Positions 36,063 to 44,926 of a DNA stretch of 64,000 bases are shown here, one piece after another (positions within the stretch are counted from its first letter, which is position 1; each line of letters starts with the position of its first letter). Under the pieces are notes generated by a model. The model saw only the letters and a program-made list of their open reading frames with translations, had not been told where the DNA came from and ran no database searches. The stretch is from Arenicellales bacterium (GTDB taxonomy: Bacteria; Pseudomonadota; Gammaproteobacteria; Arenicellales; JAJDZL01). The DNA lies in NCBI GenBank assembly GCA_951813075.1, contig OX638343.1:2807999-2871998 (forward strand), written 5' to 3'. The translations under genes and the position numbers were made by a program.

Positions 36063-36255
36063 CCGTGACTGCCTCGTATGCGATTCCTGTTCGTCAGGCC
36101 AGCGGTTTGCCTTCGACTTCTTTCAAACTCCACTTCAAATTGGACACCATGCCGTTCGGCTGACATTTCCCCTAGTCGGTCGGGCAGCAGATTTTCACTG
36201 CCAGGTCATCCGACCGCCACATGTACCGGAATAGCACCAATTATGGCGTTCCACT

Positions 36256-36284
36256 AAAAAAGCGAGATGCAAATGCACCTCGCT
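36256..36284 (-). terminator. Rho-independent terminator of porin A
   Basis: On the minus strand AGCGAGGTGCA, loop TT, TGCATCTCGCT, then a run of T. The 11-bp stem contains one G-T pair. It lies about 30 bp after the porin stop. Confidence 0.85.
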
Positions 36285-36312
36285 TCCACAGATTTAGCAG
36301 GGTCCAATCAGG

Positions 36313-37377
36313 TCAGAAGTCAACCTGCAACCATATCCCCGAACTGGGATCAATGTTTTCGCTATCCGGCTCACCATGTTCGAAATTCAACGTAGCACCG
36401 CCACCCAGATTTCTGGACAGTCCAAGCGTCCAAGGAGTCGACTTTTCGGTACTGGAGCTCGCATTCCCGGAAACAAAACCGGAGCCGCTTAATACTTTAT
36501 TTCTCATCGTGAGCACATAATTGACTCCGGTGTCCCCGACTTCACCGTGCGCTCCGGCGAAAGTGGTTCTAGTTTTCGATTTACTATAACAGCCTCCAAA
36601 GTGGCTACCTGCTGCTTCTAAAGGATTACATCCGGGGTCATCCACCGAATCCTGACTGTATCCGAGAAAAACTGTCATGTCACCAATACCGTAACTACCC
36701 GCAACGAAACTCGAAGACATTTCAGTTATAGCGGTGCCAGTATCCCTATGATCGGTTTCTGAATCTCTATCCGGAAAACTCCGGTGCGCGATTGCGACCG
36801 AGCCGGTTTCCATCACACCACCTAGTGTCGCACCGAAGTTGAATGCGTCTACGCTCTTACCCGTGGATTGGTCCATGATGGCATCCACCTGCAGACTGAC
36901 ATTGCCGACAGAAACCGCATACGACACTGCATTTTCGAACCGCAATCCTGTCTCTCCCGGTGAACCGTACCAGAGCGCCTGATCGACGATCCCGCCAAAA
37001 TGGTTGTAGGCGGCGCCCCAGATCTTGCCGATCGTGACGGTGCCGAAACCACCGGAAAGACCGACATAGGAAAGCCTGCCACCGGTATCGTTACCATCGT
37101 CGTCATTGGGATCACCAGCATTAGTGGAGTCGATACTTCGCTCGTAGCGGTATACCGCCGTCAGGCCCTCGGACACCTCGTTCGAGCCCTGGATGCCCCA
37201 GCGGGAAGCGAAATCCGCCACGCCAGTTTTGGCGGGGATCGGAATGCTGAATTCGTTCAAATCTGGTACCGACGAGATACCGGTTCGGATCGAACCGTAC
37301 CACGACGCTTGTGCAAAGACTGTTGAGGGGATACTCAATAACACTCCAAGAAGCGATACCATCAACATTTTTTTCAT
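36313..37377 (-). CDS. Outer-membrane porin (copy A)
   Basis: About 354-aa porin of the gram-negative general porin type. A signal peptide ends in STVFAQA. Beta-strand patterns follow: ASWYGSIRTGI, VADFASRWGIQGSNEVSEGL and GRLSYVGLSGGFGTVTIGK. The barrel ends in a C-terminal Phe (GIWLQVDF) recognised by the BAM machinery. A trimer forming a diffusion channel is expected. ATG 37377 has AGGAG at good spacing and corresponds to the start of copy B. The closest relative is the neighbouring porin; the differences lie mainly in putative surface loops, such as DPGCNPLEAAGSHFGGCYSK. Confidence 0.92.
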   Translation of the reverse strand: MKKMLMVSLLGVLLSIPSTVFAQASWYGSIRTGISSVPDLNEFSIPIPAKTGVADFASRWGIQGSNEVSEGLTAVYRYERSIDSTNAGDPNDDDGNDTGGRLSYVGLSGGFGTVTIGKIWGAAYNHFGGIVDQALWYGSPGETGLRFENAVSYAVSVGNVSLQVDAIMDQSTGKSVDAFNFGATLGGVMETGSVAIAHRSFPDRDSETDHRDTGTAITEMSSSFVAGSYGIGDMTVFLGYSQDSVDDPGCNPLEAAGSHFGGCYSKSKTRTTFAGAHGEVGDTGVNYVLTMRNKVLSGSGFVSGNASSSTEKSTPWTLGLSRNLGGGATLNFEHGEPDSENIDPSSGIWLQVDF

Positions 37378-37843
37378 CATTTTCTCCTAATTTCAATCAG
37401 TGATGAATATCGTCATATATGACAGTTTAGTTGCTAATTTTAACCGCTAACGCTAGGCCAGATTCCATGAATAGCGAAAATTGCGATCATATCATTATTT
37501 GTACGGTATAGGTGTTGCAGATATGCAACATCAAGGATGAATCGGCAGCAGTTCCGATTTCGGAAATTTCTCCTGATCAGGCCCGAATGACACGTTGCAC
37601 GTTAATGATTGATTTGACAGTTGTACAACAGCTTCAAAAATGGCATGACTTCAGACCATGGCCATCATGGTCAATACTGGGATTGACAACCCGCCGTGAC
37701 TACCTCATATACAATTTCTGTTCGTCAGGCCAGTGGGTTGCCTTCGGCTTACCTTTTCCCTAGTCGGTCCGGCAACGAATTTTCACTGCCAGGTCATCCG
37801 ACGAACACATGTACCGGAATAGCACCAATTATGGCGTTCCACT

Positions 37844-37869
37844 AAAAAACGAGATGCAAATGCACCTCG
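37844..37869 (-). terminator. Rho-independent terminator of porin B
   Basis: On the minus strand CGAGGTGCA, loop TT, TGCATCTCG, then a T-run. It is the duplicate of the copy A terminator with a stem two base pairs shorter. Confidence 0.82.
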
Positions 37870-37899
37870 CTTCCACAGATTTAGCAGGGTCCAATCAGG

Positions 37900-38934
37900 T
37901 CAGAAGTCAACCTGCAACCATATCCCCGTACTTGAATCATCGTCGCTATCCGGCTCACCATGTTCAAAATTCAACGTAGCACCGCCACCCAGACTTCTGG
38001 ACAATCCAAGCGTCCAGGGAGTTGACTTTTCGGAAAATTCGGTTTCAGTTCCGTTTTGGGTTAGGTAGGTATCGTCATCACCCTGAAAACCGTCGCCGCT
38101 CAATTTCTCGTTTCTCATCGTGAACACATAATTTACCCCGGTGTCTCCGACTCCACCGTACACTCCGGCAAAACTGGTTTTCGTTTTCCCGTCGGCTATA
38201 CAGCCGTCGGTAGTGGCACCTGCTGTACCCGCAACTGCAACACAACCAGTGTCGTCCTTTGAATCCTGGCTGTAACCGAGAAACACTGTCATGTCACCGA
38301 TACTGTAACTACCCGCGACGAAACTTGAAGACACTTTATCTGTTGCAGGCACAGAAGGTTTATAAGATGATGAATCTAATTCCGTATTCCGGTACGCAAT
38401 TGCGATCGAGCCTGTTTCCATCACACCACCGAGTGTCGCACCGAAGGCGAATCCGTCCCCGGTCTTATCCCTGGATTGATCCATGATGGCGTCCGCCTGC
38501 AGACTGACATTGCCGACAGAAACCGAATAGGACACCGCGTCCGCGAACCTCAATCCTGTCTCTCCCGTTGATCCGTACCAGAGTGCCTGGTCGACGATCC
38601 CGCCAAAATGGTTGTAGGCGGCGCCCCAGACCTGTCCGATCGTGACGGTGCCGAAACCACCGGAAAGACCGACATAGGAAAGCCGTCCGTCCGGCTCACT
38701 GGCATCGGAGGAGTCGATACTTCGCTCGTAGCGGTATACCGCCGTCAGGCCCTCGGACACCTCGCTCGAGCCCCGGATGCCCCAGCGGGAAGCGAAATCC
38801 GCCACGCCAGTATTATTACTATCATCTGATTCGATACCGGTTCGGATCGAACCGTACCACGACGCTTGTGCAAAGACGACCGAGGGTATACTCAATAGTA
38901 AGCCCAGAAGCGATACCGTCAACAGGTTCCTCAT
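37900..38934 (-). CDS. Outer-membrane porin (copy B)
   Basis: About 344-aa porin, paralogous to copy A. The start ATG 38934 follows AGGAG by 6 nt; an upstream in-frame start would add six residues. The signal peptide ends SVVFAQA; the mature start ASWYGSIRTGI and the end GIWLQVDF are the same as in copy A. Long stretches such as VGLSGGFGTVTIG and YNHFGGIVDQALWYGS are shared. Loops differ: copy B lacks the LNEFSIPIPAK insertion, has GCVAVAGTAGATTDGCIADG, and has TYLTQNGTETEFSE. A paired Cys is kept in the same loop of both copies. Confidence 0.92.
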   Translation of the reverse strand: MRNLLTVSLLGLLLSIPSVVFAQASWYGSIRTGIESDDSNNTGVADFASRWGIRGSSEVSEGLTAVYRYERSIDSSDASEPDGRLSYVGLSGGFGTVTIGQVWGAAYNHFGGIVDQALWYGSTGETGLRFADAVSYSVSVGNVSLQADAIMDQSRDKTGDGFAFGATLGGVMETGSIAIAYRNTELDSSSYKPSVPATDKVSSSFVAGSYSIGDMTVFLGYSQDSKDDTGCVAVAGTAGATTDGCIADGKTKTSFAGVYGGVGDTGVNYVFTMRNEKLSGDGFQGDDDTYLTQNGTETEFSEKSTPWTLGLSRSLGGGATLNFEHGEPDSDDDSSTGIWLQVDF

Positions 38935-39214
38935 GATTTTCTCCTGTACCAATCGGTGAATAATAATGTCAATCTTGACAATTTAGGCACCGATTTTAAC
39001 CGCCAACGCTACGCCAGATTTCACGAATTCGCGAAAATTTCTGATAAAACATTGCCTGCACGGCATAGGTGTTGCAGATATGCAACATCGAGGGTGAATC
39101 GGCAGCAGTTCCGATTTCGAAATTATCTCCTGATCAGGCCCGAAAGACACGTTGCACGTCAATGATTGATCTGACAGCTGTACAACAGTTTTCAAAATGA
39201 CATGACTTCAGACC

Positions 39215-39790
39215 ATGGCCATCATGGTCAAAACTGGGATTGACAACCTGCACAGTCAGTTCCGGAAAACACCTGATCCGTGCAACACCGGCAACTCCCG
39301 GTTTCGATTCGACGACATCGGCACGGCCGCAGCCGGGGCATGCCTCATGCAGTCACCGTCGCTTCCCGAACATCAGCGAAAGTTACACGAACGACACGAA
39401 ACCGGTGTCTGCCGCACACCGTTCGGCATGATGCGCATCCCTACCGACAATTACATTCGCAGACAACTTGAAGGGGTCGGCTTTCAAGGGCTTTGTCCGG
39501 TGTTCGACTACACACTGCAACAACTTGGAGACGCTCAGGGACTCAAGGTTTTTTGGCAAACCGACGACTGGCTACCGACCGCACAGAACAGCTCGCTGTT
39601 TCACAGCTCCGGGAAGATTCACTGTGCTCAGTGCACCCACACCGCACTTAACCGCGTTACGCGCTATCATCATGATTTGATCTGTACCGCGGTGATGTCG
39701 CCGGGGCCTGGGCGGCTGGTGCGGTGGAAGTCGGCGCAAGCACCTCGGTTCATACCCAGAACGTCCCGAATCGACCTGTTTTCTGGGGGG
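39215..39790 (+). pseudogene. Transposase relic (DDE type, ISNCY-like)
   Basis: The frame reads FRKTPDPCNTGNSRFRFDDI, LMQSPSLPEHQRKLHER, TPFGMMRIPTDNYIRRQLEG, LCPVFDYTLQQL and FHSSGKIHCAQC. This follows, in order, the N-terminal half of a transposase family whose intact members read ...SPSFLAHQR..., FG...IPSDNQIR..LD, PVF, LDGT.YFSS.KIHC..C. The position of the first catalytic Asp (DGT) is lost (TAQNSS), and the catalytic C-terminus is missing or frame-shifted. It cannot be active. The first part of this region is shared with the duplication upstream of porin A. The family name is tentative. Confidence 0.6.
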
Positions 39791-40184
39791 AGATTTGTTG
39801 ACCCATCTCAAAACCATTGTACTGTTTGGCCTTTCCGACAGTGTAAATGTCTCCTGTACGTAAATTTAAGACGAACTAGTTCTAAACGGCGCCAGCCCAG
39901 AGGGTAGTTGTGAATTCAGGCCTGTATCTCAATGGATTCGGTTTTGGCATCCACCTCTTTGGATGGATTAGGTGATAAATTGAAAAACTTGCCAGCCAAT
40001 CCTATATTGTTTGTTACCGGGGCTTTATTTCAAATCCGGCCATACATCCAGCAAGTGAATTAATCGTAAAATTTCAGAAAGTCTCGCAATTTTGTTTGAC
40101 AATATAATCTCGTTGCGAACAGACTGATTTCTAAATAGTCATTCCGTTTATCCGCTGGTCCATCATTGAGGAGAACTGACAATC
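39791..40184. other. Intergenic region, about 390 bp
   Basis: Follows the transposase relic and precedes the ArsI/CadI-like gene. No gene, terminator or clear promoter recognised. A GAGGAG ribosome-binding site precedes the next gene. Confidence 0.4.
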
Positions 40185-40655
40185 ATGAAGCGATTTCATA
40201 TCCATATTGGCGTTGATGATCTCGAACGAAGTATTAATTTCTACAGCGAATTGTTTGGTGAAAAACCGACCAAAGTGCGAAGTGACTATGCAAAATGGTT
40301 TCTCGAGGATCCACGAGTGAATTTTGCCATTTCGACACGAGTTCAAAACTCTGGTGTGGACCACCTTGGCATTCAAGTTGATGGAGATGGCGAATTAGAT
40401 GAATTGCGCGAAAAGATGCAACTGGCGGATATGTCTCTGTACGACGAAGGCGAGGTTGTCTGCTGTTACTCACATTCCGACAAGTCATGGGTGAAAGATC
40501 CTGCCGGAATTGCTTGGGAGACGTATCAGATTATGGGTGATGCAAACGTATATTCTCGTAAAGTGCATGCAGATCGAGACGACTGCTGCGCTGACCAACC
40601 GACTGGCGAAACGCACGAGTCCGAGCCTGAATTGACCGCAAACTGCTGTTCCTGA
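40185..40655 (+). CDS. arsI: ArsI/CadI-family glyoxalase-fold protein (possible organoarsenical C-As lyase)
   Basis: 156-aa vicinal-oxygen-chelate protein. It starts FHIHIGVDDLERSINFYSEL and contains KVRSDYAKWFLEDPRVNFAI, GVDHLGIQV (His60), and the vicinal cysteines Cys93-Cys94 in VVCCYSHSDKSWVKDP. WETY follows with the third metal ligand. In ArsI these cysteines bind trivalent methylarsenicals, whose C-As bond the Fe(II) enzyme cleaves. A cysteine-rich tail (DDCCADQ ... NCCS) is also seen in the family. No arsR, arsB or arsC is adjacent. CadI, the related cadmium-induced protein, is the alternative. Confidence 0.8.
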   Translation: MKRFHIHIGVDDLERSINFYSELFGEKPTKVRSDYAKWFLEDPRVNFAISTRVQNSGVDHLGIQVDGDGELDELREKMQLADMSLYDEGEVVCCYSHSDKSWVKDPAGIAWETYQIMGDANVYSRKVHADRDDCCADQPTGETHESEPELTANCCS

Positions 40656-40738
40656 TTGAATGACATTAGCATGCCAATGAATCAGTTGACGGTGTCCAGG
40701 CTTTCTGGATTGCCGTCAATTTGGCATTCACACGTGGG

Positions 40739-41821
40739 TCAGTGAGCGAGCGGTTCATCAATTGAGCCGCCCCAAATATCTCCAACCGTAAATCCATTCG
40801 GAAACGGGTCGTCCGAATCCACCACGTATTGACTGATTCCGGTAATCCAGGCCTGCCCGCGGATGGTTGGTACAACCGCTGTAACATCGCCAATCCGCGT
40901 TTCGCGAATCAGTCGGCCTGTGAAAATCGTACCCAAAATACCCTCATGGTGGAAGTCTTGATTCATTCCGAGTTCACCTTTTGCATATAGTGCAGCCATA
41001 CGGGCACAAGTGCCGGTACCGCATGGTGAACGATCAAGAACACCGGTCCAGGTTGTCGGTCGTTGCCAATCGAGCTGACCGGACGAAACTACTACAGCAT
41101 TCTTTGCAGTGGCTCCTGCCACGGTAGGGGTGCCTGTCATCACACAGATTGTCACCCCTGAAACATCGGGATTCTCCGGGTGAACACTCGGCAACTGTTC
41201 CCGTGCGGCAGCTTTGATCATTTCTCCGACACGGGTAATTTCGCCAGCCCGATCCGGTACTAACTCAATCCCCAACCGCTCAGCATCTGCAATGACATAA
41301 AACATACCACCCCATGCAACATCGACTGTGATTTTTCCAAGTTCTGGCACATCAACAATTTGATCCAAATGAACAGCAAACGCGGGTACATTTTCGAAGG
41401 TTACGCCTTTGACTTTTCCATCGGACACTTCGGCAGTCACTTTAACCAAACCAGCAGGAGCCTCCAGCGTCAGTACGCTTTCGGGCTCTTTGACCTCAAC
41501 CATTCCGGTTTCGATGAGTGCTGTAGTTACACAGATTATGTTTGAGCCCGACATCAATGGGTATTCGACCTGTTCTAGAATCACAAACCCCGCGTCCGCT
41601 TTTGGATTGCGTGACGGAAATACTATGTTGCAGTTCGCAGCCGGATAACCCCGTGGCTCGCGCAACATCCGTTTACGAAGATCATCGCCTTCCCTTTCCA
41701 GATGACACATCTTTTCATACATCGTTTCGCCAGGTACATCTGCGATGCCTCCGACGACAACCCGACCGGGTTCTCCACAGGCATGAAGATCGATGGCGTG
41801 AATAACGTTTGAAAATTTCAT
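40739..41821 (-). CDS. Proline racemase family enzyme (hydroxyproline epimerase / trans-3-hydroxyproline dehydratase-like)
   Basis: 360-aa proline-racemase-superfamily protein. The first catalytic position, usually Cys in MCGHG, is Ser91 in LMSGSNIICVTTAL. The second keeps Cys267 in DRSPCGTGTCARM. The N-terminal IDLHACGEPGRVVVGGI and the GHVDxxW-like region are also family-typical. Ser/Cys members have been reported with trans-3-hydroxy-L-proline dehydratase and 4-hydroxyproline epimerase activities, so it probably acts in hydroxyproline use. It is adjacent to, and divergent from, an MFS carrier across a 447-bp gap. No other hydroxyproline genes are in view. Confidence 0.82.
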   Translation of the reverse strand: MKFSNVIHAIDLHACGEPGRVVVGGIADVPGETMYEKMCHLEREGDDLRKRMLREPRGYPAANCNIVFPSRNPKADAGFVILEQVEYPLMSGSNIICVTTALIETGMVEVKEPESVLTLEAPAGLVKVTAEVSDGKVKGVTFENVPAFAVHLDQIVDVPELGKITVDVAWGGMFYVIADAERLGIELVPDRAGEITRVGEMIKAAAREQLPSVHPENPDVSGVTICVMTGTPTVAGATAKNAVVVSSGQLDWQRPTTWTGVLDRSPCGTGTCARMAALYAKGELGMNQDFHHEGILGTIFTGRLIRETRIGDVTAVVPTIRGQAWITGISQYVVDSDDPFPNGFTVGDIWGGSIDEPLAH

Positions 41822-42289
41822 TAGGTTGTCTCCCTAGATATATGCATATTCATCCAACTTTCGGTAGTATGCAATTTGATGACGACACTGTCTGTCGGTT
41901 CAGGTCATGCATGCGGCTCGTGTTTAATGGTCTGATTTCGCGTATCTGATACGAACAATGTCAGCGAGTTATTTGATGGTCCTCGGTCGGATTATCGAGG
42001 GATTTGATCGCTTGGATTATAGGAATAAATTACTGTGTTCAAAACTGATTACAAGGCTGGATAAAAGTCCAACGAATTTGTTGAGGTTTTTGGAGGGCGA
42101 AGGCCAGGCTCGTCCCAGATCGAATTCCGAGCGGTGGTGATCTCAGCACTACATAATCCAACAGGTTCTGTAACGTTGACTATAATTCGCATATCTTCCT
42201 GAATGGTGACTGTCAATTTAATGTGTAAGACAGCGCATGAAATAGTCGCGATCTCAGACTAATAATAATTGAGCTTAGGAAACCCGCAT
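41822..42289. other. Divergent intergenic region, about 470 bp
   Basis: Between the proline-racemase-like gene and the MFS carrier. It must hold both promoters. A short open frame at 41958-42140 is not supported. No operator recognised. Confidence 0.4.
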
Positions 42290-43510
42290 ATGTCGACTAT
42301 TTCAAATCGACCTCGATTCAATTGGTTTCACCCAATAATCATTGTTACCTGCGGATGCCTGGTGATATTTATCGGGTTCGGTACGCGCTCCACTATGGGG
42401 ATATTTCTGGTACCAATCACGGAAGAGTACGAATGGGGGCGAAGTATTTTTGCGTTTGCTGCAGCGATTCAAAATATTGTCTGGGGGTTTTCGCAACCAC
42501 TCTTTGGTGCCATAGCAGACCGATATGGATCGGGGCGGGTGATATTGGTTGGTGGAATTTGCTACGTTGCCGGCCTATCACTAATGGTAGTCGCGTCAAC
42601 ACCGCTTGGATTCTACATTGCAAATGGTGCTTTGATCGGTTTCGGCCTTTCAGGCACAACGTTCGCTGTCGTGCTCGCAGTCATTGCCAGAGCCGTACCC
42701 GAAAGTAAACGTTCGATGGCTCTTGGAATCGGATCGGCAGCCGGTTCGCTCGGACAGTTCGTGCTTGTACCTGCCGGAAATTCGTTTGTTGTTCAATACG
42801 GATGGTCAAGTACCATTTTTCTATTGGCGTGCATGTTGGCCCTGGCCATTCCGTTATCGTATTTACTGTCCGGAAAGCAGGAGGTTTCGGGTCCGGAGCA
42901 GACTCTCAAAGCGGCATTGTCTGAAGCCGCCGGGCACTCGGGTTATGTGTATCTGACAGCCGGTTTCTTCGTCTGCGGATTTCAAGTGACTTTCATTGGT
43001 ATCCACCTGCCGGCGTATCTGACAGATATCGGACTGTCGAGCAGTGTGGGTGCGTGGGCACTTTCACTTGTCGGCTTATTCAATCTGGTGGGTACACTGC
43101 TTGCTGGATATCTGGGAAACAGATTTCTTAAGAAGAATATCCTGAGTGTCATTTATTTTGGTCGTGCGGTCGCGATAGCGATATTCGTGTTGGTTCCACC
43201 GTCGGTCGCAAGTGCCTTGATATTTGCTTGTTCTATGGGGATACTCTGGCTTGCAACGATTCCGCTGACTTCGGGCATTGTGGGTCAAGTTTTTGGTTCC
43301 CGTTATCTGGGAACCTTATTCGGTTTTGTGTTCTTGAGCCATCAGATTGGAAGTTTTCTCGGTGTCTGGATGGGTGGCGTACTCTTTGACGTAACACAGT
43401 CCTACGAAGTTGTCTGGTGGGTTTGTGCTGGCCTTGGTGTTATGGCTGCAGTGCTTCATCTTCCAATCAACGAAGATCCTATCAAAAGAGCTGTCCAAGC
43501 AGCGCATTAA
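42290..43510 (+). CDS. MFS transporter, monocarboxylate/oxalate-formate antiporter-like
   Basis: About 406-aa major facilitator, 12 predicted helices. The segments GFGTRSTMGIFLVPITEEY and GFSQPLFGAIADRYGSGRVIL (motif A) are typical of the monocarboxylate/oxalate-formate branch. So are GFGLSGTTFAVVLAVIARA and, near the end, GTLFGFVFLSHQIGSFLGVW. ATG 42290 is preferred because TAGGA lies upstream; an in-frame TTG at 42269 would add seven residues. It may carry a small carboxylate or amino-acid-derived acid. It is followed after 40 bp by the 3-hydroxyacyl-CoA dehydrogenase gene. Confidence 0.85.
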   Translation: MSTISNRPRFNWFHPIIIVTCGCLVIFIGFGTRSTMGIFLVPITEEYEWGRSIFAFAAAIQNIVWGFSQPLFGAIADRYGSGRVILVGGICYVAGLSLMVVASTPLGFYIANGALIGFGLSGTTFAVVLAVIARAVPESKRSMALGIGSAAGSLGQFVLVPAGNSFVVQYGWSSTIFLLACMLALAIPLSYLLSGKQEVSGPEQTLKAALSEAAGHSGYVYLTAGFFVCGFQVTFIGIHLPAYLTDIGLSSSVGAWALSLVGLFNLVGTLLAGYLGNRFLKKNILSVIYFGRAVAIAIFVLVPPSVASALIFACSMGILWLATIPLTSGIVGQVFGSRYLGTLFGFVFLSHQIGSFLGVWMGGVLFDVTQSYEVVWWVCAGLGVMAAVLHLPINEDPIKRAVQAAH

Positions 43511-43550
43511 TCAGCATGAGATACAGCAATTTTTTTTATTGAGGTGAATA

Positions 43551-44861
43551 GTGAGTGAACGAAATATTCAAACCATAGCAGTGTTGGGCGCCGGTACGAT
43601 GGGTGCCGGAATTGCTGCCGCTTGTGCGCAGGCGGGATGCGAAACTGTGCTACTGGATGTATCCGATGAACTGGCCCAACGCGGCAAGGACAATATGCTG
43701 GCTGGTCGGGCACCGATGCTAGATGATCCAAAATCTGCCGAACTGATCACGACCGGAGGTTTTGATGATTCTCTTGATCTCGTCTCAAATGCCGATTGGA
43801 TCTGCGAAGCGATCGTGGAAGACCTTGAAGCCAAGCGCAGTATATTCGCCCGATTGGAGAAGGTTCGAAAACCCGGCTCAATCATCACAACAAATACATC
43901 CGGGATTCCTCTTCGATCGATCTGCGATGGTATGCCTGGGCAGTTCAGACAGGATGTTGCGGTCACCCACTTTTTCAACCCAGTCAAAGTGATGCGACTG
44001 CTGGAAGTTGTGCCAGGAGAAGAAACTGATCCCGATGTCGTCACATCTTTAGCATCGTTTGCCAGGGATAGACTGGGAAAGGGCGTTGTTTATGCAAAAG
44101 ATACGGTGAACTTTATTGGCAATAGAATCGGTTGCTTCTGGATGCTGGCGGGTCTTCACAAGGGAGGCGACGCTCAACAGCAGGGGATATCGGTGGAAAA
44201 AATCGATGCTCTGCTCGGTGCTGCCATGGGAATTCCCTCAACTGGTTTGTATGGACTGATTGATCTTGTGGGCTTGGATGTGATGAGCTTGGTTGCAGCA
44301 AATCTTGACAATAATTTACCCGCAGCCGATGCAGGTAGGGCATATCTGAAACTGCCGGTCGTCGAGCAATCCATGCTGGAATCCGGACAGCTCGGAAGAA
44401 AGACCGGTGGCGGGTTCTATCGGATGCTCAAAAATGAAGACGGCAGTCGACGAAAACAAATGTTCGAACCGTCTACAAGCACTTGGGCTGACGCCGGCGG
44501 TGCCTCGTCCGACCGGGATGCGCGCACTTTGGCTTTCGAGTCATCGGGCGAAGGAAATTTTGTCTGGAGCTTGGTCTCGGAAACTCTTTGTTATGCCGCT
44601 GATCTGGTACCGGAGATATCAAACGACATCGTTAACATTGATCGGGCAATGCGCTGGGGATTCAATTGGAAGAAGGGACCTTTTGAATTGCTCGATGAAC
44701 TGGGTCCAAAAGATGTGGCTGACAGATTGCGCTCAGAAGGGCGTCCGATTCCGAAGATGCTTACATTGCTTCTGTCGAGTGATACAGACCGATTCTATAG
44801 TGAGTCCGGTTCAAGCTATCTCGGAATTGATGGTGCAATGTACGCAATGCCCGAGGAGTGA
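43551..44861 (+). CDS. 3-hydroxyacyl-CoA dehydrogenase, without hydratase domain
   Basis: 436-aa NAD-dependent 3-hydroxyacyl-CoA dehydrogenase. The NAD site is VLGAGTMGAGIAAACAQAG (about 11-29), the SNTSGIPL-like segment is TNTSGIPL, and the catalytic His is in THFFNPVKVMRLLEVV. Two C-terminal 3HCDH domains follow (GFIGNRIG-like NFIGNRIG, then RAMRWGFNWKKGPFELLDEL). Many relatives with this layout continue into an enoyl-CoA hydratase domain of about 350 residues. Here the frame ends after YLGIDGAMYAMPEE. It starts at GTG 43551 with GAGGTGA upstream. Either a natural short form or a loss. Confidence 0.88.
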   Translation: MSERNIQTIAVLGAGTMGAGIAAACAQAGCETVLLDVSDELAQRGKDNMLAGRAPMLDDPKSAELITTGGFDDSLDLVSNADWICEAIVEDLEAKRSIFARLEKVRKPGSIITTNTSGIPLRSICDGMPGQFRQDVAVTHFFNPVKVMRLLEVVPGEETDPDVVTSLASFARDRLGKGVVYAKDTVNFIGNRIGCFWMLAGLHKGGDAQQQGISVEKIDALLGAAMGIPSTGLYGLIDLVGLDVMSLVAANLDNNLPAADAGRAYLKLPVVEQSMLESGQLGRKTGGGFYRMLKNEDGSRRKQMFEPSTSTWADAGGASSDRDARTLAFESSGEGNFVWSLVSETLCYAADLVPEISNDIVNIDRAMRWGFNWKKGPFELLDELGPKDVADRLRSEGRPIPKMLTLLLSSDTDRFYSESGSSYLGIDGAMYAMPEE

Positions 44862-44926
44862 GCACCCAGTCAAGTTTCGTATTGATCAGTCCTACATCGT
44901 TGGATTGATTCGATACTACCTGCCAA

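Larger units (their letters stand above)
36063..37691. repeat. Tandem duplication, copy A (porin unit)
   Basis: Copy A and copy B (37694-39248) run in parallel: a 3' flank (CCGTGACT.CCTC, then TTCTGTTCGTCAGGCCAG-like sequence), a terminator, a porin gene and its upstream region. The shared end (CAGATATGCAACATC, CTGATCAGGCCCGAA, ACCATGGCCATCATGGTCAA) reaches to GGGATTGACAACC. Non-coding flanks are nearly identical, indicating a recent event. In copy B the sequence runs on into a transposase relic; in copy A it meets the start of copy B. Confidence 0.85.
37694..39248. repeat. Tandem duplication, copy B (porin unit)
   Basis: Partner of copy A. It holds the second porin, a matching terminator and a matching upstream region, and ends inside the transposase relic. 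Copy B lacks part of the 3' flank present in copy A. Confidence 0.85.
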
